This document shows, piece after piece, positions 18,437-27,822 of a DNA stretch of 64,000 bases. Location of the stretch: NCBI GenBank assembly GCA_036272195.1, contig DATAZE010000049.1:248001-312000 (forward strand). Reading direction: 5' to 3'. The translations under genes were made by a program, and so were the position numbers. Origin of the DNA: DASXHY01 sp036272195 (GTDB lineage: Bacteria > Verrucomicrobiota > Verrucomicrobiia > Limisphaerales > DASXHY01). A model generated the notes under the pieces. It was not told the DNA's origin. It did no database searches and saw only the letters and a program-made list of their open reading frames with translations. Numbering within the stretch: position 1 is the stretch's first letter; every line of letters starts with the position of its first letter.

Positions 18437-18919
18437 TCAACCACCGGCATCGAGAACAGCTTCGAGTTGCTCCAGGGCCTGTTGCGAGGTGGCCTGTTTG
18501 AACGCAAGCCGTTCGCCAGGATTAAAGCAGCGTGACACGCGCGTCTCGCGGGCGGTTGCCAGGGCAATGAAAACCGTCCCCACCGGTTTCTCCGGCGTGC
18601 CGCCGCCCGGTCCGGCAATTCCCGTGACAGCGATGGCGTAATCAGTCCGGCCGGCGCGGCGCGCGCCTTCGGCCATTTCCCGCGCCACCGGCTCGCTCAC
18701 CGCGCCAAACTGCGCCAGCGTTTCGGCGCGAACACTGAGAAAAGTTTGCTTCGCCTCGTTGCTGTAGGTCACCAGGCCACAGGAAAAAACCGCCGATGCG
18801 CCCGGAACATTTGTCAGTCGATGGGAGATGTATCCGCCCGTGCAGGATTCCGCGAGCGCAAGGGTTTGCTTTCGCTCGGTCAGCAGGCGGACAATTTTAG
18901 TTTCCAGTTCCTCGGACAT
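18437..18919 (-). CDS. pncC: Nicotinamide-nucleotide amidohydrolase (CinA C-terminal)
   Basis: A 160-residue protein from the ATG at 18919; the upstream extension to 19099 overlaps the zinc-ribbon gene and is a shadow. The family motifs LAESCTGGYISHRL and VTGIAGPGGGTPEKPVGTV are intact, with the catalytic Ser/Lys region conserved. The enzyme deamidates nicotinamide mononucleotide to nicotinate mononucleotide in pyridine nucleotide recycling. This is the stand-alone PncC form without the N-terminal MoCF domain of full-length CinA. It lies 22 bp downstream of the zinc-ribbon gene, so the two are likely cotranscribed. Confidence 0.93.
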   Translation of the reverse strand: MSEELETKIVRLLTERKQTLALAESCTGGYISHRLTNVPGASAVFSCGLVTYSNEAKQTFLSVRAETLAQFGAVSEPVAREMAEGARRAGRTDYAIAVTGIAGPGGGTPEKPVGTVFIALATARETRVSRCFNPGERLAFKQATSQQALEQLEAVLDAGG

Positions 18920-18941
18920 CGCAAAATAACTTCGGTCCCAA

Positions 18942-19808
18942 TCACTGGGTTTGAAATTGGCGCGGAGCCGCCGGGCGCGGTCTGGGCGGGCCGGGCTTGT
19001 GGATTTCGGCCCGAAAATTCCCGGCGATCCAACTTTTGGAATCGTCCGGCAGGCAAAGAAAAATTTTCCCCGGAAGCGCACCGTTGACCGCGGGGCCAAA
19101 TTCGACCTTCATGGCGTAGCCGCCGCGAAATGTTTCTGATACGCGGTCGGCGTCCTTCCAATGAAGAACCACGCGTGGCGCGGGAGAATCCCCCGGTTTC
19201 ACCTCCGCGGTTTTTCCGCTCAACTCCTCAGGCAAGTGATTGAAAAAGTAAATGTTGACCCCCAGCTCCATCGGTCCAGTCCGGCCCAGACGCAAAGTCA
19301 AATTGCTGCTGGTAATGCTCGCGCGTTCCAATGTGAACGCCCGGTGATGAATCGAGCCGCCGACCGCGTCCTCCGGAAATTTAACATCGGAAAGATCCAG
19401 CGTCCAAAGATTGGTGCCCGTGTATTCCGGCTGTCCGTCGGATTTGTTCTCTGCGCCGCCATCAGCAACTTCGCCTGCGGGATGTTTTGGACGGAAGATC
19501 TTTCCGCGCAAGGCAAACAATGTGGCGCCCGCGCCGCAGGCGAGCACCAGCAGAATAATCAACGCGGTGGGAAAGCCCGGTTTTTCCGGCGCCTTTTGAA
19601 AACCTTCGAACGGCGGGGTGGTGGATGGCGGACGCGGTTTATTGGCCTCGCTGGCCGACAGGACAAATTTGGGGTCGTTGGTGGCCGGTGCCTGGGGCAC
19701 GACAATTTTCCGGTAACAGGTGGGACAGGATATTTGCGAGCCAGTATCCTTGGAATCAGCAGTGATATGCTGACCGCAAATCGGGCAGGCAAATTTGAAC
19801 TCACTCAT
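18942..19808 (-). CDS. Zinc-ribbon single-pass membrane protein
   Basis: A 288-residue protein. An N-terminal zinc ribbon has CPIC and CPTC pairs (Cys9, Cys12, about Cys29, Cys32). A proline-rich linker leads to one membrane helix (about 83-103, LIILLVLACGAGATLFAL), followed by an extracytoplasmic domain of about 170 residues that looks beta-rich. The layout, ribbon inside and beta domain outside, resembles many uncharacterised planctomycete and verrucomicrobial proteins. It is followed 22 bp later by pncC. No enzymatic motif can be seen. Confidence 0.8.
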   Translation of the reverse strand: MSEFKFACPICGQHITADSKDTGSQISCPTCYRKIVVPQAPATNDPKFVLSASEANKPRPPSTTPPFEGFQKAPEKPGFPTALIILLVLACGAGATLFALRGKIFRPKHPAGEVADGGAENKSDGQPEYTGTNLWTLDLSDVKFPEDAVGGSIHHRAFTLERASITSSNLTLRLGRTGPMELGVNIYFFNHLPEELSGKTAEVKPGDSPAPRVVLHWKDADRVSETFRGGYAMKVEFGPAVNGALPGKIFLCLPDDSKSWIAGNFRAEIHKPGPPRPRPAAPRQFQTQ

Positions 19809-20008
19809 GGCTCACAAATCCGGGCCAGAGTCGGAATTCCCGAGCGCAAAGTCGAGTCGAAATCTCCCTTGCAAACGGGCATTAAAATCTGCCTTTCTGA
19901 ATTTATAATTGACTCTAGGGTGTTGTACGGAGTTTGTGCTTGTGAAATTACGGACTTTCTGTAAGCTGCCGCCAGTCAGAGTGTTCGTGGCGTAGCCTTA
20001 AGACGACC

Positions 20009-21304
20009 GTGATAGCCGAAAATAATTCGACAACGACGGCCTCTACGGAAGCGATGGATGCTGAACCAAGTCCGGCTCCTTCTCGCCGCAAAGGTACCAT
20101 GTTGATTATTGACGACGAGGAAGGCCCTCGTCTGTCTTTGCGCGTCATCTTCAAAGACGACTACGAACTCTTCCTGGCCAGTGATGGCGCCTCGGCCATC
20201 GACCTTGCCCAAAAAAATAAAATCGACGTCGCGGTCTGCGATATTCGCATGGCGGGCATGTCGGGCATCGAAGTCCTCGAGCGATTGAAATTCGTCAACC
20301 CGGCCATTGAGGTCGTGATGATGACGGCGTTCGAAACCACGGACACCATGCGGCAGGCGTTGCGATTGCGCGCGTGCGATTACATCAACAAGCCCTTCGA
20401 TATTTCAACGATGCGCGCGGCGGTGTCCAACGCGATGCAGCGGCGCACCCTGGAAAGCGAAATCCACGACAACGCGGAGCAGCTTCAAGGAATGCTGGTC
20501 GAACTGCAGAACCAGAAGATCGAGGAGCAGATTGCCAACACACGCGGCGAGATTTACGCCAGCATCATTCATGACATCAACGGCCCGTTGACGGTGATTT
20601 CCGGATTTGTGCAATTGATGAACCAACGTTTCGGCAACGCCACACGGATGGAGATGCAGGACCTGGAATTCATCAAGGACCGGTTGAAAATCATCACCCG
20701 CCAGGTCACCAACTGCATCGAAATTTCGCGGCGCTATCTTGGTTTTCTGCGCAAGCAGGCGGACGAAGCGCCGCGCGTGCCTGTAAATCAGCTCCTGACC
20801 GATCTGCACCAGCTCATCAATGTCCATCCCAGCCTGGGAAACAACGAGTTCATCATTCATCCGCTCTTCGAAGAAATCGGCGTCAACATCAACGGCACCG
20901 ATTTGATACAAATTCTGCTGAACCTGAGCGTGAACGCATTTCAATGCGCTCCCCACAGCCATACCGTGGAAATCGAAGGCCACGTCCTGCACGAACCGCT
21001 CGATCTCGCGTCGTTCAAGGACTGCTCCGAGACGCGATTCCTCAACGTTGAAAATTTTGATAACATCGCGCCGGTGCTGCAGCTTTCCATTCGCGACGAT
21101 GGCCCCGGCATACCGCCGGAAGTGTTGCCGAAGATTTTTCAGCCGTATTTCACGACCAAAGCCGCTCGGCAAGGCACCGGCCTGGGGTTGAACATTGTCC
21201 AGCGCCTCATCAAGGAAGCCAGGGGAGCATTGCGCGTGCAAACGCGAGTAGGCGAAGGGACCACATTTACCATTTACGTTCCTGCTGCAATTCTCGTGAA
21301 ATAA
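20009..21304 (+). CDS. Response receiver-histidine kinase (REC-HisKA-HATPase)
   Basis: A 431-residue protein if started at the GTG at 20009; an ATG at 20054 is an alternative with a closer purine-rich site, and the receiver starts only at about residue 31. The receiver has Asp78 in CDIRMAG. A coiled helix leads to a DHp with His188 in IIHDINGPL, an HD variant of the usual HE pair. The ATPase domain has RDDGPGIPPEV and GTGLGLNIVQRL. There are no membrane helices, so it is a cytoplasmic relay kinase. A separate REC protein is encoded convergently just downstream (21347-21883). Confidence 0.92.
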   Translation: MIAENNSTTTASTEAMDAEPSPAPSRRKGTMLIIDDEEGPRLSLRVIFKDDYELFLASDGASAIDLAQKNKIDVAVCDIRMAGMSGIEVLERLKFVNPAIEVVMMTAFETTDTMRQALRLRACDYINKPFDISTMRAAVSNAMQRRTLESEIHDNAEQLQGMLVELQNQKIEEQIANTRGEIYASIIHDINGPLTVISGFVQLMNQRFGNATRMEMQDLEFIKDRLKIITRQVTNCIEISRRYLGFLRKQADEAPRVPVNQLLTDLHQLINVHPSLGNNEFIIHPLFEEIGVNINGTDLIQILLNLSVNAFQCAPHSHTVEIEGHVLHEPLDLASFKDCSETRFLNVENFDNIAPVLQLSIRDDGPGIPPEVLPKIFQPYFTTKAARQGTGLGLNIVQRLIKEARGALRVQTRVGEGTTFTIYVPAAILVK

Positions 21305-21310
21305 TTCGTA

Positions 21311-21340
21311 GGGCACGGGAGTCTCGGTCCGTGTGTGTTC
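21311..21340. repeat. Degenerate CACGGG palindrome
   Basis: GGCACGGGAGTCTC followed by a GTCCGTGTGTG-like arm is a worn copy of the repeat at 13427-13505. It sits between two convergent genes and may end transcription. Confidence 0.45.
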
Positions 21341-21346
21341 CGGTTC

Positions 21347-21883
21347 TCACGAGTGCGACGCGCGTGCCATCAAGCTTTCGGCAACAAGACCGCGAACTTC
21401 ATCCCGCAATTCTTCAAAAGTGAATGGCTTCTGAAGGAACCCATTGGGCACCACTCCAGCCGGCTGCGCACCCTGGTGGTCGAAGCCGGTGGCCATCAGT
21501 ATCCGCAGTGACGGATGTAACGCGCGGCAGTCGCGCAGAAAATGGTCCGTGGGCATCGAAGAATTGCGGTAATCCGTGATCAGCAGGGCCGGTTTTTCTT
21601 CGTCCGTTTTCAAAGCCGCGAGGGCTGTGTTGCGATCGCCAAAAGTTCTCACCCGGTGACCGTCCGCTTCCAGCACGACCGCGTATAGTTCGACCAGGCA
21701 AGGCAGATCATCCACGACATAGATTAAGGCAGCTTCAGAAACTCGCGAACCAGGGCTGCGCTCGAGTCGCGGGGGGACGCCATTCAAGCCGAGCGATCTC
21801 GACGCCGTAGAATTGTCCGTGGTGGTGAATGTCCGCTTGGGCGCCTCGGGACCGGAGGGGGAAATTTTTGCGTGAATCTTCAA
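21347..21883 (-). CDS. Single-domain response regulator
   Basis: A 178-residue protein starting at a TTG at 21883, so the start is uncertain. The first 50 residues are Ser/Thr/Pro-rich and probably unstructured, or part of them is untranslated. A receiver fills the rest: YVVDDLP acidic pocket, phospho-acceptor Asp104 in LLITDYRN, and the conserved Lys in LQKPFTF. No output domain is present, so it probably shuttles phosphate or binds a protein partner. The REC-kinase on the opposite strand, 43 bp away, is a plausible partner. Confidence 0.85.
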   Translation of the reverse strand: MKIHAKISPSGPEAPKRTFTTTDNSTASRSLGLNGVPPRLERSPGSRVSEAALIYVVDDLPCLVELYAVVLEADGHRVRTFGDRNTALAALKTDEEKPALLITDYRNSSMPTDHFLRDCRALHPSLRILMATGFDHQGAQPAGVVPNGFLQKPFTFEELRDEVRGLVAESLMARASHS

Positions 21884-21974
21884 TGTATTAATTGGCAGCG
21901 CCCGGTACGTCGCCCGGACCGACGGGTGAAATAATCATCACCGCATCGGCCCGGAACGACCGGGCATGGTTCAC

Positions 21975-22202
21975 TCAGCCTTTGGCCTTTCCAGCGGCCA
22001 TGGCTCTGACATCCGCCACGCTCAGCGGAACCCCTCCGAATCCCCAATCCCCACTCTTGGCTTCTTCGATAAGAACGACCGTCACCTGGCGCAGGTTTTC
22101 GCCTTCGATCGAAACCATGGCGTCGGTGAGCTTGCGAATCATTTCCTGTTTTTGAACTGGCGTAAAAACGCCTTCCATCAATTTTACATTTATTAGTGGC
22201 AT
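21975..22202 (-). CDS. 4-oxalocrotonate tautomerase-family protein
   Basis: A 75-residue protein. It begins MPLINVKLMEG, so after removal of Met the catalytic amino-terminal proline is exposed, as the family requires. The later EEAKSGDWGFGGVPLS matches the longer tautomerase group that has a Trp near residue 54. Family members interconvert keto-enol forms of small acids, often in aromatic or halogenated-compound breakdown; the substrate here is unknown. It stands alone, 91 bp upstream of the REC protein on the same strand. Confidence 0.9.
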   Translation of the reverse strand: MPLINVKLMEGVFTPVQKQEMIRKLTDAMVSIEGENLRQVTVVLIEEAKSGDWGFGGVPLSVADVRAMAAGKAKG

Positions 22203-22341
22203 AATTTTTAAAGTTTTTTCGAGTTGCCCGGATTGTTCCGCAGGCGCCGCAACTCTCCAGCGCGCGCGAACTCTGGTATTTGGTATTTTGCGAATGCCGG
22301 GGCGGGGACAGTACCACCGCCCCGGCGTGAACTATTTCTGT

Positions 22342-24558
22342 TTATTGAATGACAACATTGTTTCCCGGACCGCCATCCAGAACATCCTGTCCCGCGCCGC
22401 CGTTCAGGACGTCGTCGCCCAAGCCGCCGAGGATTACATCGGCTCCCTGGCTGCCAATGAGCACATCGTTTCCGGCACCGCCGTCCTCGGTCAGGAGGAT
22501 GACACCGGCTTGAAGGTCCGAAGCAACCACGGCATCGTCACCGTCGAGTGCATTAATAAACAGGCTGTCCAAAGCCGGCTCACTGCCGGTGATATTTACC
22601 GTCGCTTGAAGCCCACTAACTTTGACACCGGTTGCCGGTGTGCCGGCCACGGTGATCACGTCGCTGTTGGCGGTGCCATTGATGATGACGGAATCCGACG
22701 CGTTATCGCCGATACCGGTGCCTGGTGTCGCGGCGAGGTCGAGGTCCACATTGGTGACGCTGGTGCCGGTCAAATCATTGACCGTTATCCTGTCGGCGGA
22801 ACCAAAGGCATTGAAGCGGACTTCTTCGATGCCGTCGCAGTCCATGGTGATGTTGGCGACGTCGCGGAAGAAACGCAGGCGCTGGCCATTAGCCGAAAGA
22901 TCGATGTTTTCAACAACATTCGCTCCGTTGAAGAGCAACGTGTCCTTGCCAGCCTGGCCTTCGATGACATCGCTGCCATCGCCGGGATTCCACGGAAAGG
23001 TGTCGTCGCCGGGTCCACCGAACAAGAGATCGACTCCCCGTCCGCCGTTAATCACGTCATTCCCCTTGCTGCCGGTCAACTGATCGTTTCCATCGCCGCC
23101 ATTCAGCGTCAATTGGATCAACCCGGCCGGGAGCGCGGATGCATCCGCGATGTCGTCACCGCCAAGCGCGTTAATAATCAGGTTGTCCAGATTCGAATCG
23201 GCGCCGACAACGGTCACGGCGGCACTAAGGCCGGCGACATGCACGCCATTGGTGGAACCGGTGACGATGACGGTGTCATTCGTCTGGGTGCCATTGACAA
23301 TGACTGAGTCCACCTCGCCGTCGGGCGTACCGGTGGTGGCCGTCAGGTCGACGAGAACATTCGTCACCTGGGTGCCGGTCAAGTCATTGACGGTCACCTG
23401 GTCCGCGCCGCCCAACGCATGAAAGACCACTTGCTCGAGGCCGTTACAATCCATGGTGATGTTGGCCACGTTCCGGAAGAAGCGGAAGCGAGATCCGTTG
23501 GCCGAGAGATCAATGATCTCATTCACATTTGCACCGTTGAAGACCAGCGTGTCGTTGCCGTTTTCGCCTTCAATGACATCGCTGCCATCGCCAGGATTCC
23601 AAACGAACTGGTCGTCGCCATCGCCGCCAAAGAGTTGATCGGTTCCACGGCCTCCGTTCAAAATATCGTTGCCCGCGCCGCCAAGCAGCGTGTCGCTGCC
23701 ATCGCGACCGTTAAGAGTGTCGTTCCCGGCGCCGCCGTCGAGCACGTCATCGCTGGATCCGCCGGTGAGGATGTCATTGCCATCGCCGCCACTCAGGTTC
23801 GCCGAGGGCATGAGACCATTCGCCTCGTCGATGCTCAATGTATCGTTGCCTGCGAGGCCAAGGATTTTGACAAGCGTGGTGTTGGTGATGGTAGCCGGAC
23901 CGCCGGTTATTTTCACAGCACCGCCGTTGACCAGGAGCGTCCCGGCAACATCGCGACCGACGATAAGAGTGTTGTCGTGAGCATCACCGGTGACCGTCAA
24001 AACGCCGCCGCTGAACACAGCGGAGATTTTCGGTGTCTCAATTCGCACCTGAGTCTCTTCTTCATCGCGACGGTGGCCCGGCCCGGACAAAACAATCTTT
24101 ATATCGGCCTCAGCCTTGTCGTCGTGACCAAACGAACAGTCCCTCCCATTATTGTAATTAAACGAATAGCCGCCTCTATCGTCGTGACCGGACGAAATGT
24201 CGGCTGGCACCGACCCGGTGCCGCTAAACACCGCACCTTGCCGGGTCAACGGAATCACTAGCGATGGCCCGGGATTAAAATCAACCGTCGCCACGGCCTG
24301 CGTGAAATCCTTCGAGGCCGGGATCGCGACGGTAAACGTCTGGCCGGCGACCAGCGGATCCGGAGAAACGGTAATCGAGTCATGCGGATCGTGTGATCCG
24401 TGCGAATCATGCGAGTCATTGCACTGATCGGCCCAGGCCGAAGTTCCGAGGCCAAGACCCAGGGCGAGGGACGCAGCCAGAGTTCGCAGGCCGTGCAGCG
24501 TTCGTCGCTGAAAATATTTTTCGTGCGTGGTTAGTAACGATTTTTTTCTAGTATTCAT
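22342..24558 (-). CDS. RTX-type calcium-binding repeat protein, secreted
   Basis: A 738-residue protein with a signal peptide (about 20-44, ending SAWA). A His/Asp/Ser-rich patch follows near 46-60, then an Ig-like beta domain to about 200. Two rounds of a module of about 220 residues follow, each with GGxGxDxxx nonapeptide calcium repeats, a DLSANG..RFFR segment and an ITVNDLTGT segment. A final block of nonapeptides ends the chain. Such repeats bind calcium outside the cell and fold as a beta-roll. No catalytic domain is visible, so it looks structural or adhesive. It lies 57 bp downstream of the ECF sigma factor gene. Confidence 0.88.
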   Translation of the reverse strand: MNTRKKSLLTTHEKYFQRRTLHGLRTLAASLALGLGLGTSAWADQCNDSHDSHGSHDPHDSITVSPDPLVAGQTFTVAIPASKDFTQAVATVDFNPGPSLVIPLTRQGAVFSGTGSVPADISSGHDDRGGYSFNYNNGRDCSFGHDDKAEADIKIVLSGPGHRRDEEETQVRIETPKISAVFSGGVLTVTGDAHDNTLIVGRDVAGTLLVNGGAVKITGGPATITNTTLVKILGLAGNDTLSIDEANGLMPSANLSGGDGNDILTGGSSDDVLDGGAGNDTLNGRDGSDTLLGGAGNDILNGGRGTDQLFGGDGDDQFVWNPGDGSDVIEGENGNDTLVFNGANVNEIIDLSANGSRFRFFRNVANITMDCNGLEQVVFHALGGADQVTVNDLTGTQVTNVLVDLTATTGTPDGEVDSVIVNGTQTNDTVIVTGSTNGVHVAGLSAAVTVVGADSNLDNLIINALGGDDIADASALPAGLIQLTLNGGDGNDQLTGSKGNDVINGGRGVDLLFGGPGDDTFPWNPGDGSDVIEGQAGKDTLLFNGANVVENIDLSANGQRLRFFRDVANITMDCDGIEEVRFNAFGSADRITVNDLTGTSVTNVDLDLAATPGTGIGDNASDSVIINGTANSDVITVAGTPATGVKVSGLQATVNITGSEPALDSLFINALDGDDAVVASDLQAGVILLTEDGGAGNDVLIGSQGADVILGGLGDDVLNGGAGQDVLDGGPGNNVVIQ

Positions 24559-24615
24559 GGTTTTGTTTTTTCGAATTGAAGGCGCGGTTGATTGCGCCGT
24601 TGGACGATCTATGAT

Positions 24616-25245
24616 TCAGGCGGCACCGAAATGTTCCGTCATGGGTGTGGAACTAAAGTCCCATTCATCGTAGTTGCATTGCGGCGGTTTGATTTCACGC
24701 CGGAGGTAGGAAGGCGCTGAAATTTTGGGCGGCACCGGCGCAGCCCTGCCATCGGACAACAAAATTTCCCTGAGTTGCGCGAGGCCTCGCGATATGCGGG
24801 ATTTGACCGTGCCGATGGGCACTTCGAGAATGACCGCGATTTCTTTGTACGAGCAATCCTCGAGATAAAACAGAGCGACGGCCGCCTGAAAAACCTCGTC
24901 CACTTTTGCGAGCGCGTTCAGCACTTCTGAACTGTCCACCCCGTTCACAAACTCCGCGTTGATCACGGGCAACTGCTGCGAGACGGTCTCCAAATCATGA
25001 TGCGGAAACCGGGCCTCTCGGCGCCGCCCTTGAAGGAACGCGCGATGCAGCGTCGTGTACAACCACGTTTTGATTTTGGATATGTCGCGCAGTTGATGGC
25101 CTTTGGTGGCCCAGATGTAAAATGTGTGCTGGGTTAAATCGAGCGCGTCGGGTTCGGCGCGCGTGAGGCTCAAGGCGAACCGGAAGAGCGGTTGGTAATG
25201 CTCGCTTACGATCGCCTGAAAATGCTGGGTTGAATTCGAATTCAT
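24616..25245 (-). CDS. ECF-type RNA polymerase sigma factor
   Basis: A 209-residue protein from the ATG at 25245 (an ATG ten codons upstream at 25275 is less likely). Region 2 contains ALDLTQHTFYIWA and IKTWLYTTLHRAF. Region 4 contains YKEIAVILEVPIGTVKSR, a standard -35 recognition helix. A tail of about 40 residues after region 4 (ending TEHFGAA) is longer than in most ECF factors and may replace a separate anti-sigma protein; none is encoded nearby. It sits between two genes for large exported proteins on the same strand, which are candidate targets. Confidence 0.92.
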   Translation of the reverse strand: MNSNSTQHFQAIVSEHYQPLFRFALSLTRAEPDALDLTQHTFYIWATKGHQLRDISKIKTWLYTTLHRAFLQGRRREARFPHHDLETVSQQLPVINAEFVNGVDSSEVLNALAKVDEVFQAAVALFYLEDCSYKEIAVILEVPIGTVKSRISRGLAQLREILLSDGRAAPVPPKISAPSYLRREIKPPQCNYDEWDFSSTPMTEHFGAA

Positions 25246-25362
25246 ATTGAAGCCATTTTTTCCCACAACTGGCAAATCGCCACAATGGGACTAAGGAACG
25301 GGCCTGGGTCGCGATGATGGGACGGAAGAACCGGCATTCAGTGAAATGATTCGCGGCCTAGA

Positions 25363-27654
25363 TTAGCGATCGAACTCGAGTGCCACCCGAAAACCGATGA
25401 TGAAATCGCTGATGAACGGGCTGGCGCCTTCGATGGAACGGCGCGCGGAGCGGCAGCCGGTATCGGCAGATTCCCACGCGCCTCCACGCACAACTTTGAA
25501 TCCAATCGCATTCGAATCAGGCCCCTGCGGATCGGTCACGGAGCCGCCCGGGTAAGGGCCGTACCAATCCTGGCACCATTCCCAAATATTTCCCTCCGTA
25601 TCATAGAGGCCCCACGCATTCGGCTCCTTCAAACCCACCGGGCGCGGCACAAAACCGCTATTGGCCGAATACCACGCGTGATTGGTCAAGCTCGAGGCAT
25701 CGGGATCATCGCCATAACTGAAGCGAGTCGTTGTTCCGGCGCGGGCCGCGCATTCCCATTCCGCTTCCGTGGGCAGACAGTAATGAGTCCCGGGCGGAAT
25801 TCGTCCAGCCGCCAAATCCTGTTGCGTAAGCTTTGCGCAATAATTCGTGGCATCGAACCACGACACGCTTTCTACCGGGCGATCCAACTCGCCGGGGAAA
25901 CCGCTGGGATTCGAGCCCATCACCGCGAGATAATCGCGCTGCGTCACCAAAAATTTCGCCATCCAGAATCCGCGGCTGAAGGTCACGACGGTCTGCGGAC
26001 TTTCATCGGGCAGGTGGCCGATTTCATTGGTGGGACTGCCCAGCGTGAATGTGTTCGCCGGTATAAAAACCATGTTCGTGGGGGCGGCAACCTGGTTTTG
26101 CAGCCGGGCGCGATAAAATCTTCGCGCCGGCGTGGGAACTGTCGCGTCAAGGAATTGCACCGCGCCAATGGTGTTCGTCGCAAAACCCTGCTCGTTCCAA
26201 ACCGAGAGATCTGCGGATCTGAACACGGTATAAATGCCCGGCGGCCCGGTGACGGAAAAATCGAACGCACCGCCCGCCGCCAATTGCGGCGCAGCCAACT
26301 CGACTGTCAACGGGTAAGTGATCACCAACACGCCCTCGTCGCGCAGCGACGCAACCGCACCTGCCAAAGCCGTCTCGGCCAATGGCTCGGGCAGGACGAG
26401 GGTCGTTAATGGATTGCCGAGAAATCCGAGCGAGCCCAACTGTGTCATATCTGGCGGCAAGGTGAGATTGGTCAGATTATTGGCGATCACAAAAAAACCG
26501 GTCAGATTCGTCAGGCCCGAAGGCAACGTAAGGCTGGCGAATTGGTTTCCACCAAGGTTGAGCGTCTGCAACTGATGGAGGTCCGACGGCAGCACGAGGT
26601 TGGTCAATTGATTCACGCTCAAATTCAAAGAGATCAGATTCGTCATCCCCGGCGGCAGCACGAGACTGGTGAGCTTGTTGTTGGAAAGACGAAGCAACGT
26701 CAAGTGATTCAAGCCCGCGGGCAGCGTGATGCTGCTCAGTGGATTGGCGCTGAGGTCGAGCAGCGTCAACGCTGTTAAACCCGCGGGCAAAGTGAAATTC
26801 GTGAACTGGTTCTGGCGCAGATGGAGGTTGGAAAGACTCGTCAGGTTTGTCGCTAGATTGAGAACGCTGAGCCGATTCACATCGAGGTCCAGCCTGGTCA
26901 AATTTTTCTGATCCGAAGGTAACGTCACATTCGTCAATTGATTGAAGAAAAGATTGAGCGAAATCAGATTCGTCAGCCCGGCGGGCAGCGCGAAGCCGGC
27001 GAGTTGATTTTCAGACAGGTCGATTTGAGCCAACCCGGCCAAATCGCCAGGCACGGTGAAATTCGTGAACAGGTTGCCCCTGAGAACAAGTGCTTCCAGA
27101 TTTGTCAACCCGGGCGGCAATAAGAAATCCGTAAACTGATTGAAGCCAAGGTCCAAATCAGCCAGAGCGGTCAGGTTGGAAAGATTAACGCTGGTGAATT
27201 GGTTGTTGGCCAGGTCGAGCGATTCCAAACCGGTCTGGTCCGCGGGCAGATTAAGGTTGGTAAGCCCGCTCCCTTCAATGATGAGCTTGGCCAGGTTCGT
27301 CATTCCATTCGGAATGAAAAAATTGGTCAGCGGATTCTGGCTGACATCCAGTGACGCCATGTTCGCGAGTTCCACCGGGAGCGCAAAATTGGTGAGCTGG
27401 TTAATGTGGAGGTCAAGCGAGACTAGGTTGTGAGCCGCTTCCAGACCGGCAATGTCTTTTACGTTCCGCTGGCTTGCGTCCAGCACGATCAGGCTTAACA
27501 AGTCTCGTTCATTTAATGGACCGGTGGGTTTTTGAAGCGCGTCGCGGACGGCGGCGTTAAGCCCCGCGTCGGGAATGGAAATTTCCTGCCCCAGAGCCGA
27601 ACTAATGACGGCCGTCAAAACCAGTAACCGATAAACAAATTTCACAATCAACAC
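25363..27654 (-). CDS. Secreted LRR protein with formylglycine-enzyme-like domain
   Basis: A 763-residue protein that starts at a GTG at 27654. A signal peptide (about 1-22, ending SALG) is followed by sixteen leucine-rich repeats of about 22 residues (consensus LPxGLTNLxxLxLxxNQLTNxx) over about 60-430. A short beta linker follows, and then a sulfatase-modifying-factor (FGE-like) domain over about 510-763, with AEWECAARAG and EGNIWEWCQDWYG. True FGE needs paired active-site cysteines; several Cys are present but the pairing cannot be judged here. FGE-like domains of this kind often serve as binding modules with a C-type-lectin fold. It is the most upstream gene of the sigma factor/RTX group. 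Confidence 0.87.
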   Translation of the reverse strand: MLIVKFVYRLLVLTAVISSALGQEISIPDAGLNAAVRDALQKPTGPLNERDLLSLIVLDASQRNVKDIAGLEAAHNLVSLDLHINQLTNFALPVELANMASLDVSQNPLTNFFIPNGMTNLAKLIIEGSGLTNLNLPADQTGLESLDLANNQFTSVNLSNLTALADLDLGFNQFTDFLLPPGLTNLEALVLRGNLFTNFTVPGDLAGLAQIDLSENQLAGFALPAGLTNLISLNLFFNQLTNVTLPSDQKNLTRLDLDVNRLSVLNLATNLTSLSNLHLRQNQFTNFTLPAGLTALTLLDLSANPLSSITLPAGLNHLTLLRLSNNKLTSLVLPPGMTNLISLNLSVNQLTNLVLPSDLHQLQTLNLGGNQFASLTLPSGLTNLTGFFVIANNLTNLTLPPDMTQLGSLGFLGNPLTTLVLPEPLAETALAGAVASLRDEGVLVITYPLTVELAAPQLAAGGAFDFSVTGPPGIYTVFRSADLSVWNEQGFATNTIGAVQFLDATVPTPARRFYRARLQNQVAAPTNMVFIPANTFTLGSPTNEIGHLPDESPQTVVTFSRGFWMAKFLVTQRDYLAVMGSNPSGFPGELDRPVESVSWFDATNYCAKLTQQDLAAGRIPPGTHYCLPTEAEWECAARAGTTTRFSYGDDPDASSLTNHAWYSANSGFVPRPVGLKEPNAWGLYDTEGNIWEWCQDWYGPYPGGSVTDPQGPDSNAIGFKVVRGGAWESADTGCRSARRSIEGASPFISDFIIGFRVALEFDR

Positions 27655-27822
27655 ACTGGTCTGAGCGGCGGGCGAAGAAATAGTTCCGAAGAACGAGTGG
27701 GACTAAAGACCCATAACTGAAGTAAATTGAAGATTGCGGGAATAGACAGGGGGGCTAATCTGGTAGGGATTTACCAGACGGCTTTGCGCTTTCGCGCCAT
27801 AAAACCGTCTGGTGCTATTTTT

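Noticed and set aside
22288..24261. Two long plus-strand frames opposite the RTX gene
   Set aside because: Their repeats are mirror images of the calcium-repeat codons on the minus strand.
25363..26300. Possible diversity-generating retroelement target (FGE/C-type-lectin fold)
   Set aside because: No reverse transcriptase, template repeat or accessory gene is visible in the window.
26400..27400. Regular 66-bp periodicity suggesting a CRISPR-like array
   Set aside because: It is produced by leucine-rich repeats in a coding gene; no conserved direct repeats with unique spacers occur.
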